A stretch of DNA of 64,000 nucleotides from Rhodovastum atsumiense (GCF_937425535.1 NZ_OW485601.1:6183501-6247500); one strand, 5' to 3'; counted from the first letter of the stretch, positions 8,316 to 17,649 are shown. Made by a program: numbers and translations. Notes: a model not told the origin generated them from the letters alone.

Positions 8316-10196
8316 ATGTCGGTTCATGACGCTCATGCCATGGAACGGCAACAGCCGCTGCTCAACGCAGCGCAATGGGTGGCCCCGGTGGAGGCCGCCC
8401 TCGCCCGCCTCGTCGAGATCCCGGCCGCCCTGCTGGTGGTGGCCGAGATCGTGGTCCTGCTGGCCGGGGTGATCTGGCGCTACGTGCTGCATTCGCCGCT
8501 GATCTGGTCGGACGAACTGGCGAGCACGCTGTTCCTGTGGCTCGCCATGCTCGGCTCGGTGGTGGCGCTGCAGCGCAACGAGCACATGCGCATGACCGCG
8601 CTGGTGGGCAAGGCGTCGCCGCAAACGCGCGCCTTCCTCGAAGTGGTCGCGGTCGCGGTGCCGGTGCTGTTCCTGTCCCTGATGGTGATGCCGGGCGTGG
8701 AATTCGCCATCGAGGAGGACTTCATCACCACGCCGGCGCTGGACATCTCCGGCGCCTGGCACGCCGCCGCCTTCCCGGTCGGCTCGGTGCTGATGCTGGT
8801 GGTGGCGCTGCTGCGCCTCGCCCGCACCGGCGGATGGCAGGCGCTGGCGGGCGGGATCGGGCTGGTGGCCGGCATCGCCGCGATCTTCGTCGCCGCCGCG
8901 CCGGTGCTGCACGAGCTTGGCAACATCAACCTGTTGATCTTCTTCGTGCTGCTGGTCGGGACCATGGTCCTGGCCGGCGTGCCGATCGCCTTCGCCTTCG
9001 GCATCGCCACGCTCGGCTATATCGGCCTGACCACCAACGTGCCCGACATCGTGCTGGTCGGGCGCATGAACGAGGGCATGGCGCATCTGATCCTGCTCGC
9101 CGTGCCGCTGTTCGTCGTGCTCGGCCTGCTGATGGAGATGACCGGCATCGCCCGCACCATGGTGGCGTTCCTGGTCAGCCTGCTCGGCCATGTGCGGGGC
9201 GGGCTCTATTACGTGCTGGTCGGCGCCATGTACCTGGTCTCGGGCATCTCCGGCTCGAAGGCAGCGGACATGGCCGCGATCGCGCCGGTGCTGTTCCCGG
9301 AAATGCAAAAGCGTGGCGAGCCAGAGGGCGAATTGCTGGCCCTGCTCTCGGCCACCGGCGCGCAGACCGAGACGATCCCGCCCAGCCTGGTGCTGATCAC
9401 CATCGGCTCGGTGACCGGCGTCTCGATCGCCGCCCTGTTCACCGGCGGCCTGCTGCCGGGGCTGGTGCTCGGTCTGGTGCTCTGCCTGGTCGTGCGCTGG
9501 CGCCTGCGCGGCAAGGTGACACCGGGCACGGGACTGCGTGCGTCCTGGGGCACGGTGGGAAAGTGCTTCGTGATCGCCCTTCCCGGCCTCGCCTTGCCCT
9601 TCGTCATCCGCTGGGCGGTGATCAGCGGCGCCACCACGGCGACCGAGGTCTCCACCATCGGCATCGCCTATGCCGTCATCGTCGGCGTGCTGGTCTATCG
9701 CAGCTTCGACCTGAAACGGCTGATGCCGATGCTGGTGGAAACGGCATCGCTCTCCGGCGCCATCCTGCTCATCATCGGGGCCGCCACGGCGATGTCCTGG
9801 GCCCTGACCCAGTCGGGCTTCTCGCAGTCCCTGGCAGCGGCGATGGCAGCCTTGCCGGGTGGGCAGGCCACCTTCCTCGCGGTGTCCATCCTGGCCTTCA
9901 TCGTGCTGGGCAGCGTGCTGGAAGGCATTCCCGCCATCGTGCTGTTCGGGCCGCTGCTGTTCCCGATCGCGCGCCAGATGGGGGTGCACGAGGTGCACTA
10001 CGCCATGGTGGTGATCCTCTCGATGGGCGTGGGCCTGTTCGCACCGCCCTTCGGCGTGGGCTACTACTCCGCCTGCGCCGTCAGCCGCATCCATCCGGAT
10101 GCCGGGCTGAAGCCGATCCTGCCCTACCTGCTGGCCTTGATCATCGGCGTCGCGGTGATCGCCGCGATCCCCTGGATATCGATCGGCTTCCTCTGA
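8316..10196 (+). CDS. TRAP transporter permease, fused DctQ-DctM
   Basis: A 626-residue membrane protein joining the small (DctQ, residues about 30-195) and large (DctM, about 200-626) TRAP permease subunits. DctQ part: four helices with YVLHSPLIWSDELASTLFLW, a typical signature. DctM part: LVGTMVLAGVPIAFAFGIATLG, SGSKAADMAAIAPVLFPEM and LGSVLEGIPAIVLFGPLLFP, covering the two transmembrane repeats. It uses the sodium gradient to import the ligand delivered by DctP. A second in-frame ATG lies at 8340. Confidence 0.9.
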   Translation: MSVHDAHAMERQQPLLNAAQWVAPVEAALARLVEIPAALLVVAEIVVLLAGVIWRYVLHSPLIWSDELASTLFLWLAMLGSVVALQRNEHMRMTALVGKASPQTRAFLEVVAVAVPVLFLSLMVMPGVEFAIEEDFITTPALDISGAWHAAAFPVGSVLMLVVALLRLARTGGWQALAGGIGLVAGIAAIFVAAAPVLHELGNINLLIFFVLLVGTMVLAGVPIAFAFGIATLGYIGLTTNVPDIVLVGRMNEGMAHLILLAVPLFVVLGLLMEMTGIARTMVAFLVSLLGHVRGGLYYVLVGAMYLVSGISGSKAADMAAIAPVLFPEMQKRGEPEGELLALLSATGAQTETIPPSLVLITIGSVTGVSIAALFTGGLLPGLVLGLVLCLVVRWRLRGKVTPGTGLRASWGTVGKCFVIALPGLALPFVIRWAVISGATTATEVSTIGIAYAVIVGVLVYRSFDLKRLMPMLVETASLSGAILLIIGAATAMSWALTQSGFSQSLAAAMAALPGGQATFLAVSILAFIVLGSVLEGIPAIVLFGPLLFPIARQMGVHEVHYAMVVILSMGVGLFAPPFGVGYYSACAVSRIHPDAGLKPILPYLLALIIGVAVIAAIPWISIGFL

Positions 10197-10296
10197 TCAG
10201 CGCGGGGCGGTTCCGGCCGTCCCGCCTCTCTCCCCCGCTTTTCCTCGTTGCCTGCCATCAGCGGCCCGCGACCGGGCCGTCGTGGAGAGTATTGTC

Positions 10297-12270
10297 ATGT
10301 CCTCCCCTGCCCCGCAGAAGCTGGCACACGCCATCCGCTTCCTTGCCCTGGACGCGATCGAGCACGCCGGCGACGGCCATCCCGGCGCCCCGCTCGGCTG
10401 CGCCGAAATCACCACGGCGCTGTTCACGCGTCACCTGAAATTCCATGCCGCCGACCCGATGTGGTTCGACCGCGACCGCTTCGTGCTGTCGAACGGCCAC
10501 GGCTCCATGCTGATCTACGCCTTGCTGCACCTGACCGGGTACGAACACATCAGCCTCGACCAGATCCGCACCTTCCGCCGCCTTGGCTCACATTGCGCCG
10601 GCCATCCCGAATACGATCCCGCCAGCGGCATCGAAGTCACCACCGGGCCACTCGGCCAGGGCATCGCCAATGCCGCCGGCATGGCGGTCGCCGAGGCGTT
10701 CCTGCGCAACTGGCTCGGCGAGGACATGGTCAACCATCGCACCTACGCGCTGGTGGGGGATGGCTGCCTGCAGGAAGGCGTCGGCCAGGAGATCATCGCG
10801 CTCGCCGGGCATCTGCGGCTTGGTCATCTCACCTTCCTCTGGGACGACAACCGCATGACCGACGATGGTGGCATCACCATCGCCCAGAGCGAGGACATGT
10901 GCGCGCGCTTCCGCATCGCCGGCTGGCACGTGCAGGACGTGGACGGGCACGATGTCGCCGCGGTCGACGCGGCGCTGAGTCTGGCGGCGCTGGATCCACG
11001 CCCCTCGATGATTGCCTGCCGCACCATGATCGGCCGTGGCCTACCACGGCTACAGGGCCAGCGCGGCGCCCATGGCGGCCGCGTCTTCGCCGAAGACCTG
11101 ATCGCAGCGCGTGAATCCCTGGACTGGCCATACCCGGCCTTCACCATCCCCGATGACGTTCTTTCGGTCTGGCGTGCCGCCGGGCGCCGCGGCCTGCCCG
11201 CCTACGAAGCCTGGCATGCCCGCCTCGCGGCCCTGTCGCCGGAGCGCCGTCGCCTGCTCGATCGCCTGCGCGAAGGCCGGCTGCCGGAAGGCTGGGAGAA
11301 ACCGCTACGGAACTGGCGGCGGGACATCGCGCCTGCCAAGGCCCAGGGCGGCATCAACAGTTCCGCCGACATCGTCGAAATACTGGCAACGACGATTCCC
11401 GAACTGGTTTCCGGCGCGCCCGACCTGGAAGGGCCGACGCAGCACAAGCGACACCTGACATCCTTCAGCGCCACCGACCAGGGCGGCCGCTACGTGCATT
11501 ACGGTGTGCGCGAGCATGCCATGGGCTCGATGGTAAACGGCATGGCCGCACATGGCGGGGTGGTGCCGCTTGGCGTGACCTATCTGGCGTTCTCGGATTA
11601 CGAGCGGCCGGCGCTGCGCATGGCAGCGCTGATGGGGCTGCCCTCGCTGTTCGTGTTCTCGCACGATTCCATCGGCATCGGCCGCAACGGCCCGACCCAC
11701 CAGCCGGTCGAGATCGTGGCCTCGCTGCGGGCCATGCCCAACATGCTGGTCTTCCGCCCGGCCGATGCGGTGGAAGCCGCCGAATGCTGGGAAGCGGCCC
11801 TGTCCAACCGCTCCGGTCCCTCGACGCTGGTGTTCTCCCGCCAGGTGCTGCCGCCGGTGCGCGAGGATGGCACCGGCGAAAATCGCGCCGCCCGCGGCGC
11901 CTATGTGCTGGCCGAAGCCAGTTCCAGGCGCCGCGCCACCATCCTCGCCACCGGATCGGAAGTCGCCCTCGCCTTGGCCGCCCGCCAGATGCTGGAAGCG
12001 GAGGGCATCCCCACCGCCGTTGTCTCCATGCCCTGCTGGGAACTGTTCGAACGGCAGGAGCCCGCCTATCGTGACCAGGTGATCGACCGCACCACCGTGC
12101 GGGTCGCGGTGGAGGCAGCGGTGCGCCAAGGCTGGGAACGCTGGATCGGCGAGGATGGCGGCTTCGTCGGCATGAGCAGCTTCGGTGCCTCCGGACCCGA
12201 GGCAGACCTCTTCGCCCATTTCGGCATCACCCCGGAACGGGTCGCCGGCGAAGTGCGTCGCCGCCTGTAA
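10297..12270 (+). CDS. Full-length transketolase with altered substrate pocket
   Basis: A 657-residue transketolase with all three domains. ThDP site: GDGCLQEG (Asp155) and WDDN; catalytic Glu406 in YGVREHAM; His456 and His468 in HDSIGIGRNGPTHQ; Arg515 in FSRQVL. Compared by eye with E. coli TktA, the phosphate-binding Arg358 is Ile353, Ser385 is Pro380, and Asp469, which reads the substrate hydroxyl, is Asn464. This suggests non-phosphorylated or unusual substrates. The ATG at 10297 is preferred over the GTG at 10282 because GGAGAG lies 7 bases before it. It follows the TRAP genes and precedes a hydroxyacid dehydrogenase in the same operon. Confidence 0.88.
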   Translation: MSSPAPQKLAHAIRFLALDAIEHAGDGHPGAPLGCAEITTALFTRHLKFHAADPMWFDRDRFVLSNGHGSMLIYALLHLTGYEHISLDQIRTFRRLGSHCAGHPEYDPASGIEVTTGPLGQGIANAAGMAVAEAFLRNWLGEDMVNHRTYALVGDGCLQEGVGQEIIALAGHLRLGHLTFLWDDNRMTDDGGITIAQSEDMCARFRIAGWHVQDVDGHDVAAVDAALSLAALDPRPSMIACRTMIGRGLPRLQGQRGAHGGRVFAEDLIAARESLDWPYPAFTIPDDVLSVWRAAGRRGLPAYEAWHARLAALSPERRRLLDRLREGRLPEGWEKPLRNWRRDIAPAKAQGGINSSADIVEILATTIPELVSGAPDLEGPTQHKRHLTSFSATDQGGRYVHYGVREHAMGSMVNGMAAHGGVVPLGVTYLAFSDYERPALRMAALMGLPSLFVFSHDSIGIGRNGPTHQPVEIVASLRAMPNMLVFRPADAVEAAECWEAALSNRSGPSTLVFSRQVLPPVREDGTGENRAARGAYVLAEASSRRRATILATGSEVALALAARQMLEAEGIPTAVVSMPCWELFERQEPAYRDQVIDRTTVRVAVEAAVRQGWERWIGEDGGFVGMSSFGASGPEADLFAHFGITPERVAGEVRRRL

Positions 12271-12292
12271 CATTCCACTCCGGAGGCCCCTT

Positions 12293-13258
12293 ATGCACAA
12301 GATCGTCTTCCTCGACCGCGCCACGCTGGGTCCGCGCGTGGTGCTGCGCCGCCCCGGCTTCGACCACACGCTGGAGGAGTACCAACACACCACCGCCGCC
12401 CAGGCCGCCGAACGCCTCGCCGGGGCCAGCATCGCCATCATCAACAAGGTGTCCCTGACCGCCGACACGCTGGCGCAACTGCCGGACCTGAAGCTGATCG
12501 CGGTGGCCGCCACCGGCACCGACTGCGTCGACAAGGCGTACTGCCAGGCTCACGGCATCGCCGTCGCCAACATCCGCGGCTACGCGCTGCGCACCGTACC
12601 CGAACACACCTTCGCACTGATGCTGGCCTTGCGGCGCAACATCATCCCGTTCCGCGACGACACCCTCGCCGGCGAATGGCAGCGCGCCGGCCAGTTCTGC
12701 TTCTTCAACCACCCGATCAACGACCTCGGCGGCGCCCGCCTGGGCATCATCGGCGAGGGCGTGCTCGGCCAGCGCGTCGCCGAAATCGCCCGCGTCTTCG
12801 GCATGATCCCCCTGTTCGCCGCCCATAAGGGCGTCAGCGGCCTGGGGCCGCTCTATACGCCCTGGGACGAGGTCCTGGAGACCAGCGACATCATCACCCT
12901 GCACTGCCCGCTGACGCCGCAGACACGCAACCTGATCGGCATGACCGAATTCCGCCAGATGAAGCGCCGGCCATTGCTGATCAATACCGCGCGCGGCGGA
13001 CTGGTCGTGGAGGAAGACCTCGAACACGCCCTCGACGAGGGCCTGATCAGCGGCGCCGGCATCGATGTGACCTCGCCCGAACCACCGCCGGCCGACAGCG
13101 TCATCATGCGACTGGCACGGCGGCCCAACGTGATCCTGACGCCACATGTCGCCTGGGCCAGCGACGAAGCCCAGCAAACACTCGCCGACCAATTGATCGA
13201 TAATATCGAGAACTTTGTCGCCGGCGCGCCCAGCAACCTGGTACTGGGATCGTACTGA
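12293..13258 (+). CDS. D-2-hydroxyacid dehydrogenase, hydroxypyruvate/glyoxylate reductase-like
   Basis: A 321-residue D-isomer-specific 2-hydroxyacid dehydrogenase. NAD-binding motif LGIIGEGVLGQRVAE lies near residue 150. The catalytic triad residues sit in LLINTARGGLV (Arg), DVTSPEPP (Glu) and TPHVAWAS (His). The start KIVFLDRATLG and the segments LKLIAVAATGTD and YALRTVPEH resemble HprA glycerate dehydrogenases of methylotrophs, which reduce hydroxypyruvate and glyoxylate. ATG at 12293 follows CGGAGG at 12281-12286; an earlier in-frame ATG lies inside the transketolase gene. It is the last gene of the operon and could drain hydroxypyruvate or glyoxylate to glycerate or glycolate (inference). 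Confidence 0.82.
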   Translation: MHKIVFLDRATLGPRVVLRRPGFDHTLEEYQHTTAAQAAERLAGASIAIINKVSLTADTLAQLPDLKLIAVAATGTDCVDKAYCQAHGIAVANIRGYALRTVPEHTFALMLALRRNIIPFRDDTLAGEWQRAGQFCFFNHPINDLGGARLGIIGEGVLGQRVAEIARVFGMIPLFAAHKGVSGLGPLYTPWDEVLETSDIITLHCPLTPQTRNLIGMTEFRQMKRRPLLINTARGGLVVEEDLEHALDEGLISGAGIDVTSPEPPPADSVIMRLARRPNVILTPHVAWASDEAQQTLADQLIDNIENFVAGAPSNLVLGSY

Positions 13259-13274
13259 GACCTCGGACCGCTCA

Positions 13275-13324
13275 CCAGGAGGCTCTGCCTCCTGGACCTC
13301 CGCCAAGGGCCGCAAGGCCCTTGG
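13275..13324. repeat. Dispersed multi-hairpin repeat, copy a
   Basis: Two perfect adjacent hairpins between the convergent dehydrogenase and dnaE genes. CCAGGAGGC pairs with GCCTCCTGG (13275-13283/13287-13295, TCT loop). CCAAGGGCC pairs with GGCCCTTGG (13303-13311/13316-13324, GCAA loop). Neither has a T tract. The second hairpin and its flank (GGATCCCAT) match copies near 16.8 and 46.65 kb. It may end transcription of both genes. Confidence 0.7.
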
Positions 13325-13333
13325 ATCCCATTC

Positions 13334-16300
13334 CTAAAGATCCTCGACCCGTTCGACGCCAGCGACACCCTTCATCGCCTGGGACAGACGCGGATTGACG
13401 TTGAAGCCACCCGGCAAGGTGATCTCCACGTCCTGCGAATCATCGAGCCTTGGCACCAGCACGACCCGGCCCTTGCCCTTGCCCTCGCGCTCCAGCAGCG
13501 CCCGGATATGCGGCACGGCCCCCGTCTCGCTCAGCCAGACCCGCATCCCCGCCCCCGCCTGCGCCGCGGCGGCATCCAACGGCGCCACATCATGCGCGGT
13601 GATCCGTAATGCCTCGCCTTCCAGGCGAATATCCGCCGTCACCAGCACGGCACTGCCGGCCGCAAGCAACTCCCTCCCCCGTGCCAATACCTCGGAGAAG
13701 AAGGTGACTTCGTAGGAGCCGCCACCATCCGATAGCCTGATCCACGCCATGCGGCTGCCGGTGCGGGTGATGCGCTCCTTGCTGCCGATGACGGTCCCAG
13801 CCACCTTGACCCGCGCCGCCCCGGCCTGAGCCCGCTGTTCCAACTGATTGCTCGGCACCGCCCCCAGGCGCCGCAGCGCCGCCGCATAAGCATCCAGCGG
13901 ATGCGCGGTCAGATGGAAACCAATCGCATCGGCCTCGTAGCCGAGCCGGTCCATCGGATCCCATTCCGCTACGTCCGGCAGGCGCAGGCGCTCGGCCTTG
14001 CCGCCACCGCCGAACAGGCCGATCTGGCCGCTGTCACGCTCCTCCGCCGTGGACTGCGCCCGGCGCAGGATCATCTCGGCAGCGCCAAAGACACGGGCAC
14101 GAACCTTGTCCAGGCTGTCGAAGGCACCGGCCCGCACCAGGTTTTCCAACTGCATCCGGTTCAGGTGCTTCGGGTCGATGCGGGCGGCAAAATCCGCCAG
14201 ATCAGCGAAGTCACGGTCGCCGCGCGCGGCCACCACCGCCTGCATCGCCGCCATGCCGACCTTCTTCACCGCCGCCAGCGCATAGCGGATGCACAGCTTG
14301 CCCTCGGCATCATCCTCCAGCGTGAAGTCAGGGCCGGAGCGGTTGATGTCGGGCGGCAAAACGCGAATGCCCAGCCGTGTCGCTTCCTGCCGCAGCGCCG
14401 CCAGCTTGTCGGTGTTGTTGATGGCAAGCGACATGCAAGCGGCCAGGAAGGCCACCGGATGGTTCGCCTTCAGCCAGGCCGTTTGATAGGCCACCAGCGC
14501 ATAGGCAGCCGCGTGGGATTTGTTGAAGCCATAGTCGGCGAACTTGGCCATGAGGTCGAACACCTCTTCGGCCTTCTCCGCCGGAATGCCGCGCCCGGTG
14601 GAGCCGGTGACGAAGATCTCGCGCTGCTTCTCCATCTCGGCGCGGATCTTCTTGCCCATGGCGCGGCGCAGCAGGTCGGCGCCGCCGAGGCTGTACCCCG
14701 CCATCTTCTGGGCGATCTGCATCACCTGTTCCTGGTAGACCATGATACCGTAGGTCTCTTCCAGGATGTCGCGGATCTCCGGGTGCGGCGCCTCCCATTT
14801 CTCGCCCTGCTTGCGCTGGCAATAGGCCGGGATATTGGCCATCGGGCCGGGACGGTACAGCGCCACCGCGGCGATCAGGTCCTCGAACCGGTCGGGACGC
14901 ATCTGCCGCAGCACGTCCCGCATGCCCTGGCTTTCGAACTGGAACACCCCGCCGGCATCGCCACGCTGCAGCATGTCGTAGGTCGGCGCGTCATCGAGTG
15001 GCAGATGCGCCAGATCGACCTCGATGCCGCGCGCATGCAGGAACCCCACCGCCCGCTGCAGGATGGTCAGCGTCGTCAGCCCGAGGAAGTCGAACTTCAC
15101 CAGCCCCGCCTGCTCCACGTATTTCATGGAGAATTGCGTGACCAGGAAATCGGATTTCGGATCGCGGTAGATCGGCACCAGCTCGGTCAGCGTGCGGTCA
15201 CCGATCACCACGCCCGCCGCATGGGTGCTGGCGTGACGGTATAGCCCCTCGACCTGCAGCGCGATTTCCAGCAGGCGGCGCACCGCTTCGTCGTCCTGGC
15301 GCATCTGCTGCAGCTTCGGCTCGCCGTCGATGGCCTGCTGCAGCGTCACCGGCTTGGCCGGGTTGTTCGGGATCAGCTCGGCGACCTTGTTGACCTGGCC
15401 GAATGGCAGGCCGAGCACACGCCCGACGTCACGCACCGCCGCGCGCGCCTGCAGCTTTCCGAAGGTGATGATCTGGGCGACACGATCGGCGCCGTACTCG
15501 CCGCGCACATAGGTGATCACCTCGTCGCGGCGGTCCTGGCAGAAGTCGATGTCGAAGTCCGGCATCGACACGCGTTCCGGGTTGAGGAACCGCTCGAACA
15601 GCAGATGGAAGCGCAGCGGATCGAGGTCGGTGATGGTCAGCGCCCAGGCGGCGACCGAGCCGGCACCGGAACCGCGCCCCGGCCCCACCGGAATGCCGTG
15701 CGCCTTCGCCCACTGGATGAAGTCGGCGACGATCAGGAAGTAGCCCGGGAAGCCCATCTTGGCGATGACGTCGAGCTCATAGGCCAGGCGCTCGCGATAG
15801 CGCGTGCGGGTTTCATCGTCGGCCCGCATGGCATCGAGCCGCCGTTCCAGCCCCTCGGTGGCCATGGCCCGCACCGTCTCTTCCTCGGTGCGGCCGGGAC
15901 GGACCTTCGGGCAGACCGGCAGCAGCGGCTTGCGCGTCTCCGCCATCACCGCGCAACGCCGGGCGATGGCGAGCGTGTTGTCGCAGGCTTCCGGCAGGTC
16001 GGCGAACAGCGCCCGCATCACCTTGGCCGGCTTGAACCAGTGTTCCGGGGTGACGCGGCGACGGTCGCGCTCGGACAACAGCCGGCCCTCGGCGATGCAG
16101 AGCAGCGCGTCATGCGCCTCGTACATCTCGGGCTTGGCGAAGAAGCAATCGTTGGTGGCGACCAGCGGCACGCCCGCGGCATCGGCCAGCGCGATCAGGC
16201 CCGGCTCGATGGCACGCTCGACCGGCAGGCCGTGCCGGTGCAGTTCCATCACCGTGCGGTCGGGGAAGGCTTCGGTCAGCCGGGCGAGCAGGCGTTCGGC

Positions 16301-16753
16301 CTCGCCCTTCTGGCCCTCGGCGAGCAGCCGCGCGATCGGGCCGTTGGTGCCGCCGGTCAACAGGATCAGCCCATCCGCGCGCTCGCATACGCGCGAGAGC
16401 GCCAATTGCGGCTTCAGGCTGGGATCGGTCTCCATGAAGCCGGCCGAGGACAGGCGCTGCAGATTGGCATAGCCCTCGGCATTCTGGGCCAGCAGCACGA
16501 CCGGGTCCGGCGGCAGGCGCGGGTTGTCCTCGCGGGTGATGGCGATCTGGCAACCGATGATCGGCTGGACGCCCTTGCCCGAGCAGTACTGGGAAAACTC
16601 CAGCGCGCCGAACATGTTGCCGGAATCGGTGATCGCCACCGCCGGCATCAACGCCTCCTTGGCGAGCACGGCGAGCTTGTCGGCCTTGATCGCGCCCTCG
16701 CTGAGCGAATAGGCGGAATGGACCCGGAGGTGAACGAAATCAGCGTGCGGCAT
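13334..16753 (-). CDS. dnaE: DNA polymerase III alpha subunit
   Basis: An 1139-residue replicative polymerase, full length for DnaE1. The PHP domain is at the N-terminus (HLRVHSAYSLSEGAIK), with the first metal histidine of the active PHP pattern replaced by Arg, as in other proteobacterial DnaE that rely on a separate DnaQ proofreader. The catalytic palm has PDFDIDFCQDRRDEV near residue 400, preceded by GPGRGSGAGSVAAW. Fingers/tau-binding regions and a C-terminal OB fold (VKVAGTVIGSKERIT) follow. It ends with a MKGVAGVERVEDL tail. It is the last gene of the minus-strand block after lolD. Confidence 0.96.
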   Translation of the reverse strand: MPHADFVHLRVHSAYSLSEGAIKADKLAVLAKEALMPAVAITDSGNMFGALEFSQYCSGKGVQPIIGCQIAITREDNPRLPPDPVVLLAQNAEGYANLQRLSSAGFMETDPSLKPQLALSRVCERADGLILLTGGTNGPIARLLAEGQKGEAERLLARLTEAFPDRTVMELHRHGLPVERAIEPGLIALADAAGVPLVATNDCFFAKPEMYEAHDALLCIAEGRLLSERDRRRVTPEHWFKPAKVMRALFADLPEACDNTLAIARRCAVMAETRKPLLPVCPKVRPGRTEEETVRAMATEGLERRLDAMRADDETRTRYRERLAYELDVIAKMGFPGYFLIVADFIQWAKAHGIPVGPGRGSGAGSVAAWALTITDLDPLRFHLLFERFLNPERVSMPDFDIDFCQDRRDEVITYVRGEYGADRVAQIITFGKLQARAAVRDVGRVLGLPFGQVNKVAELIPNNPAKPVTLQQAIDGEPKLQQMRQDDEAVRRLLEIALQVEGLYRHASTHAAGVVIGDRTLTELVPIYRDPKSDFLVTQFSMKYVEQAGLVKFDFLGLTTLTILQRAVGFLHARGIEVDLAHLPLDDAPTYDMLQRGDAGGVFQFESQGMRDVLRQMRPDRFEDLIAAVALYRPGPMANIPAYCQRKQGEKWEAPHPEIRDILEETYGIMVYQEQVMQIAQKMAGYSLGGADLLRRAMGKKIRAEMEKQREIFVTGSTGRGIPAEKAEEVFDLMAKFADYGFNKSHAAAYALVAYQTAWLKANHPVAFLAACMSLAINNTDKLAALRQEATRLGIRVLPPDINRSGPDFTLEDDAEGKLCIRYALAAVKKVGMAAMQAVVAARGDRDFADLADFAARIDPKHLNRMQLENLVRAGAFDSLDKVRARVFGAAEMILRRAQSTAEERDSGQIGLFGGGGKAERLRLPDVAEWDPMDRLGYEADAIGFHLTAHPLDAYAAALRRLGAVPSNQLEQRAQAGAARVKVAGTVIGSKERITRTGSRMAWIRLSDGGGSYEVTFFSEVLARGRELLAAGSAVLVTADIRLEGEALRITAHDVAPLDAAAAQAGAGMRVWLSETGAVPHIRALLEREGKGKGRVVLVPRLDDSQDVEITLPGGFNVNPRLSQAMKGVAGVERVEDL

Positions 16754-16795
16754 GGCCGCCTTTTACGGCGAAAGCATGAGTCCGGGAAAGCCGCG

Positions 16796-16846
16796 CGCGG
16801 GGCGCCGCCCCTGCACCTGGCCAAGGGCTTCGCCCTTGGAACCCAT
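16796..16846. repeat. Dispersed multi-hairpin repeat, copy b
   Basis: Lies just upstream of dnaE. A GGGGC/GCCCC hairpin is followed by CCAAGGGC-TTC-GCCCTTGG (16821-16828/16832-16839). The 32 bases at 16815-16846 are identical to the reverse complement of 46647-46678 (copy d). Its orientation is opposite to copies c and d. Confidence 0.75.
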
Positions 16847-16868
16847 TTTTGCCCTGTAGCGCGAAGAT

Positions 16869-16954
16869 GTAGGGCGGACGCAGGTCCGCCAACGCAGGCC
16901 GGCTACCTCGTGGTGCATCGCGATGGCGGATGACGCTGCGCTCATCCGCCCTAC
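16869..16954. repeat. 86-bp inverted-repeat element (REP/BIME-like)
   Basis: It is bounded by the perfect 10-bp inverted repeat GTAGGGCGGA (16869-16878) and TCCGCCCTAC (16945-16954). Inside are two further hairpins: GGCGGA/TCCGCC at 16873-16878/16885-16890, and GGCGGATGA/TCATCCGCC at 16925-16933/16942-16950. It can fold into a cloverleaf-like or cruciform structure. It sits between lolD and dnaE, next to repeat copy b. Confidence 0.65.
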
Positions 16955-16965
16955 GCCGGCCGACC

Positions 16966-17649
16966 TTAACTCGGCGCCACCTGCCCGTCGCGCAGCGTCA
17001 CCGTCCGGTCCATGCGGGCCGCCAGATCCGGGTTGTGGGTCGCGATCAACGCCGCCACGCCTTGGGCACGCACCGTCTGCAATAACTGCTCGAACACCGC
17101 AGCGGCAGTGCCGACATCGAGATTGCCGGTGGGTTCGTCGGCAAGCAGCACCCGCGGCGCGTTGGCCAGGGCACGAGCAATCGCCACACGCTGCTGTTCG
17201 CCGCCCGAGAGCTTGCCGGGCAGGTGATCCACCCGTGCCGCCAGTCCAAACGACTCCAGCAGGGCGCGTGCCCGTTCGCTCGCCTGCGGACGTGGCTTGC
17301 CGGCGATCATCTGCGGCAGCACCACGTTTTCGAGCGCGGTGAATTCCGGCAGCAGGTGATGGAACTGGTAGACGAAGCCGATCCGGTCGCGGCGGATCGC
17401 GGTGCGCTCGCCGTCGCCGAGCGCACCGGCGTCGCGGCCAGCGACGAAGACGCTACCACCATCGGGCTTTTCCAGCAGCCCGGCGAGGTGCAGCAAGGTG
17501 GACTTGCCGGTGCCCGAGGGCGCGACCAGGGCAACGATCTCGCCGGGGTGCAGCACCAGGTCGGCGCCGCGCAGCACCGGCAGGTCGCCGCCGCCGCTGC
17601 GGTAGGTGCGGACGACGCCGCGCAGTTCCAGCGGGGCCGCGTCACTCAC
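16966..17649 (-). CDS. lolD: Lipoprotein-releasing ABC transporter ATPase LolD
   Basis: A 227-residue ATPase of the MacB/LolD family. Walker [10 protein letters not shown] is near residue 45, the Q-loop in [12 protein letters not shown] is a family mark, the signature LSGGEQQR is near 145, and Walker [10 protein letters not shown] near 165. With LolC it powers release of outer-membrane lipoproteins from the inner membrane to LolA. Its start overlaps the lolC stop by 8 bases, as expected for a coupled pair. Confidence 0.92.
   Translation of the reverse strand: MSDAAPLELRGVVRTYRSGGGDLPVLRGADLVLHPGEIVALVAPSGTGKSTLLHLAGLLEKPDGGSVFVAGRDAGALGDGERTAIRRDRIGFVYQFHHLLPEFTALENVVLPQMIAGKPRPQASERARALLESFGLAARVDHLPGKLSGGEQQRVAIARALANAPRVLLADEPTGNLDVGTAAAVFEQLLQTVRAQGVAALIATHNPDLAARMDRTVTLRDGQVAPS

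Noticed and set aside
8235-10094. A 619-codon minus-strand frame opposite dctQM
   Set aside because: The product is rich in His, Gln, Asp and Arg, typical of the antisense of membrane-protein genes, while the plus strand encodes a clear TRAP permease.
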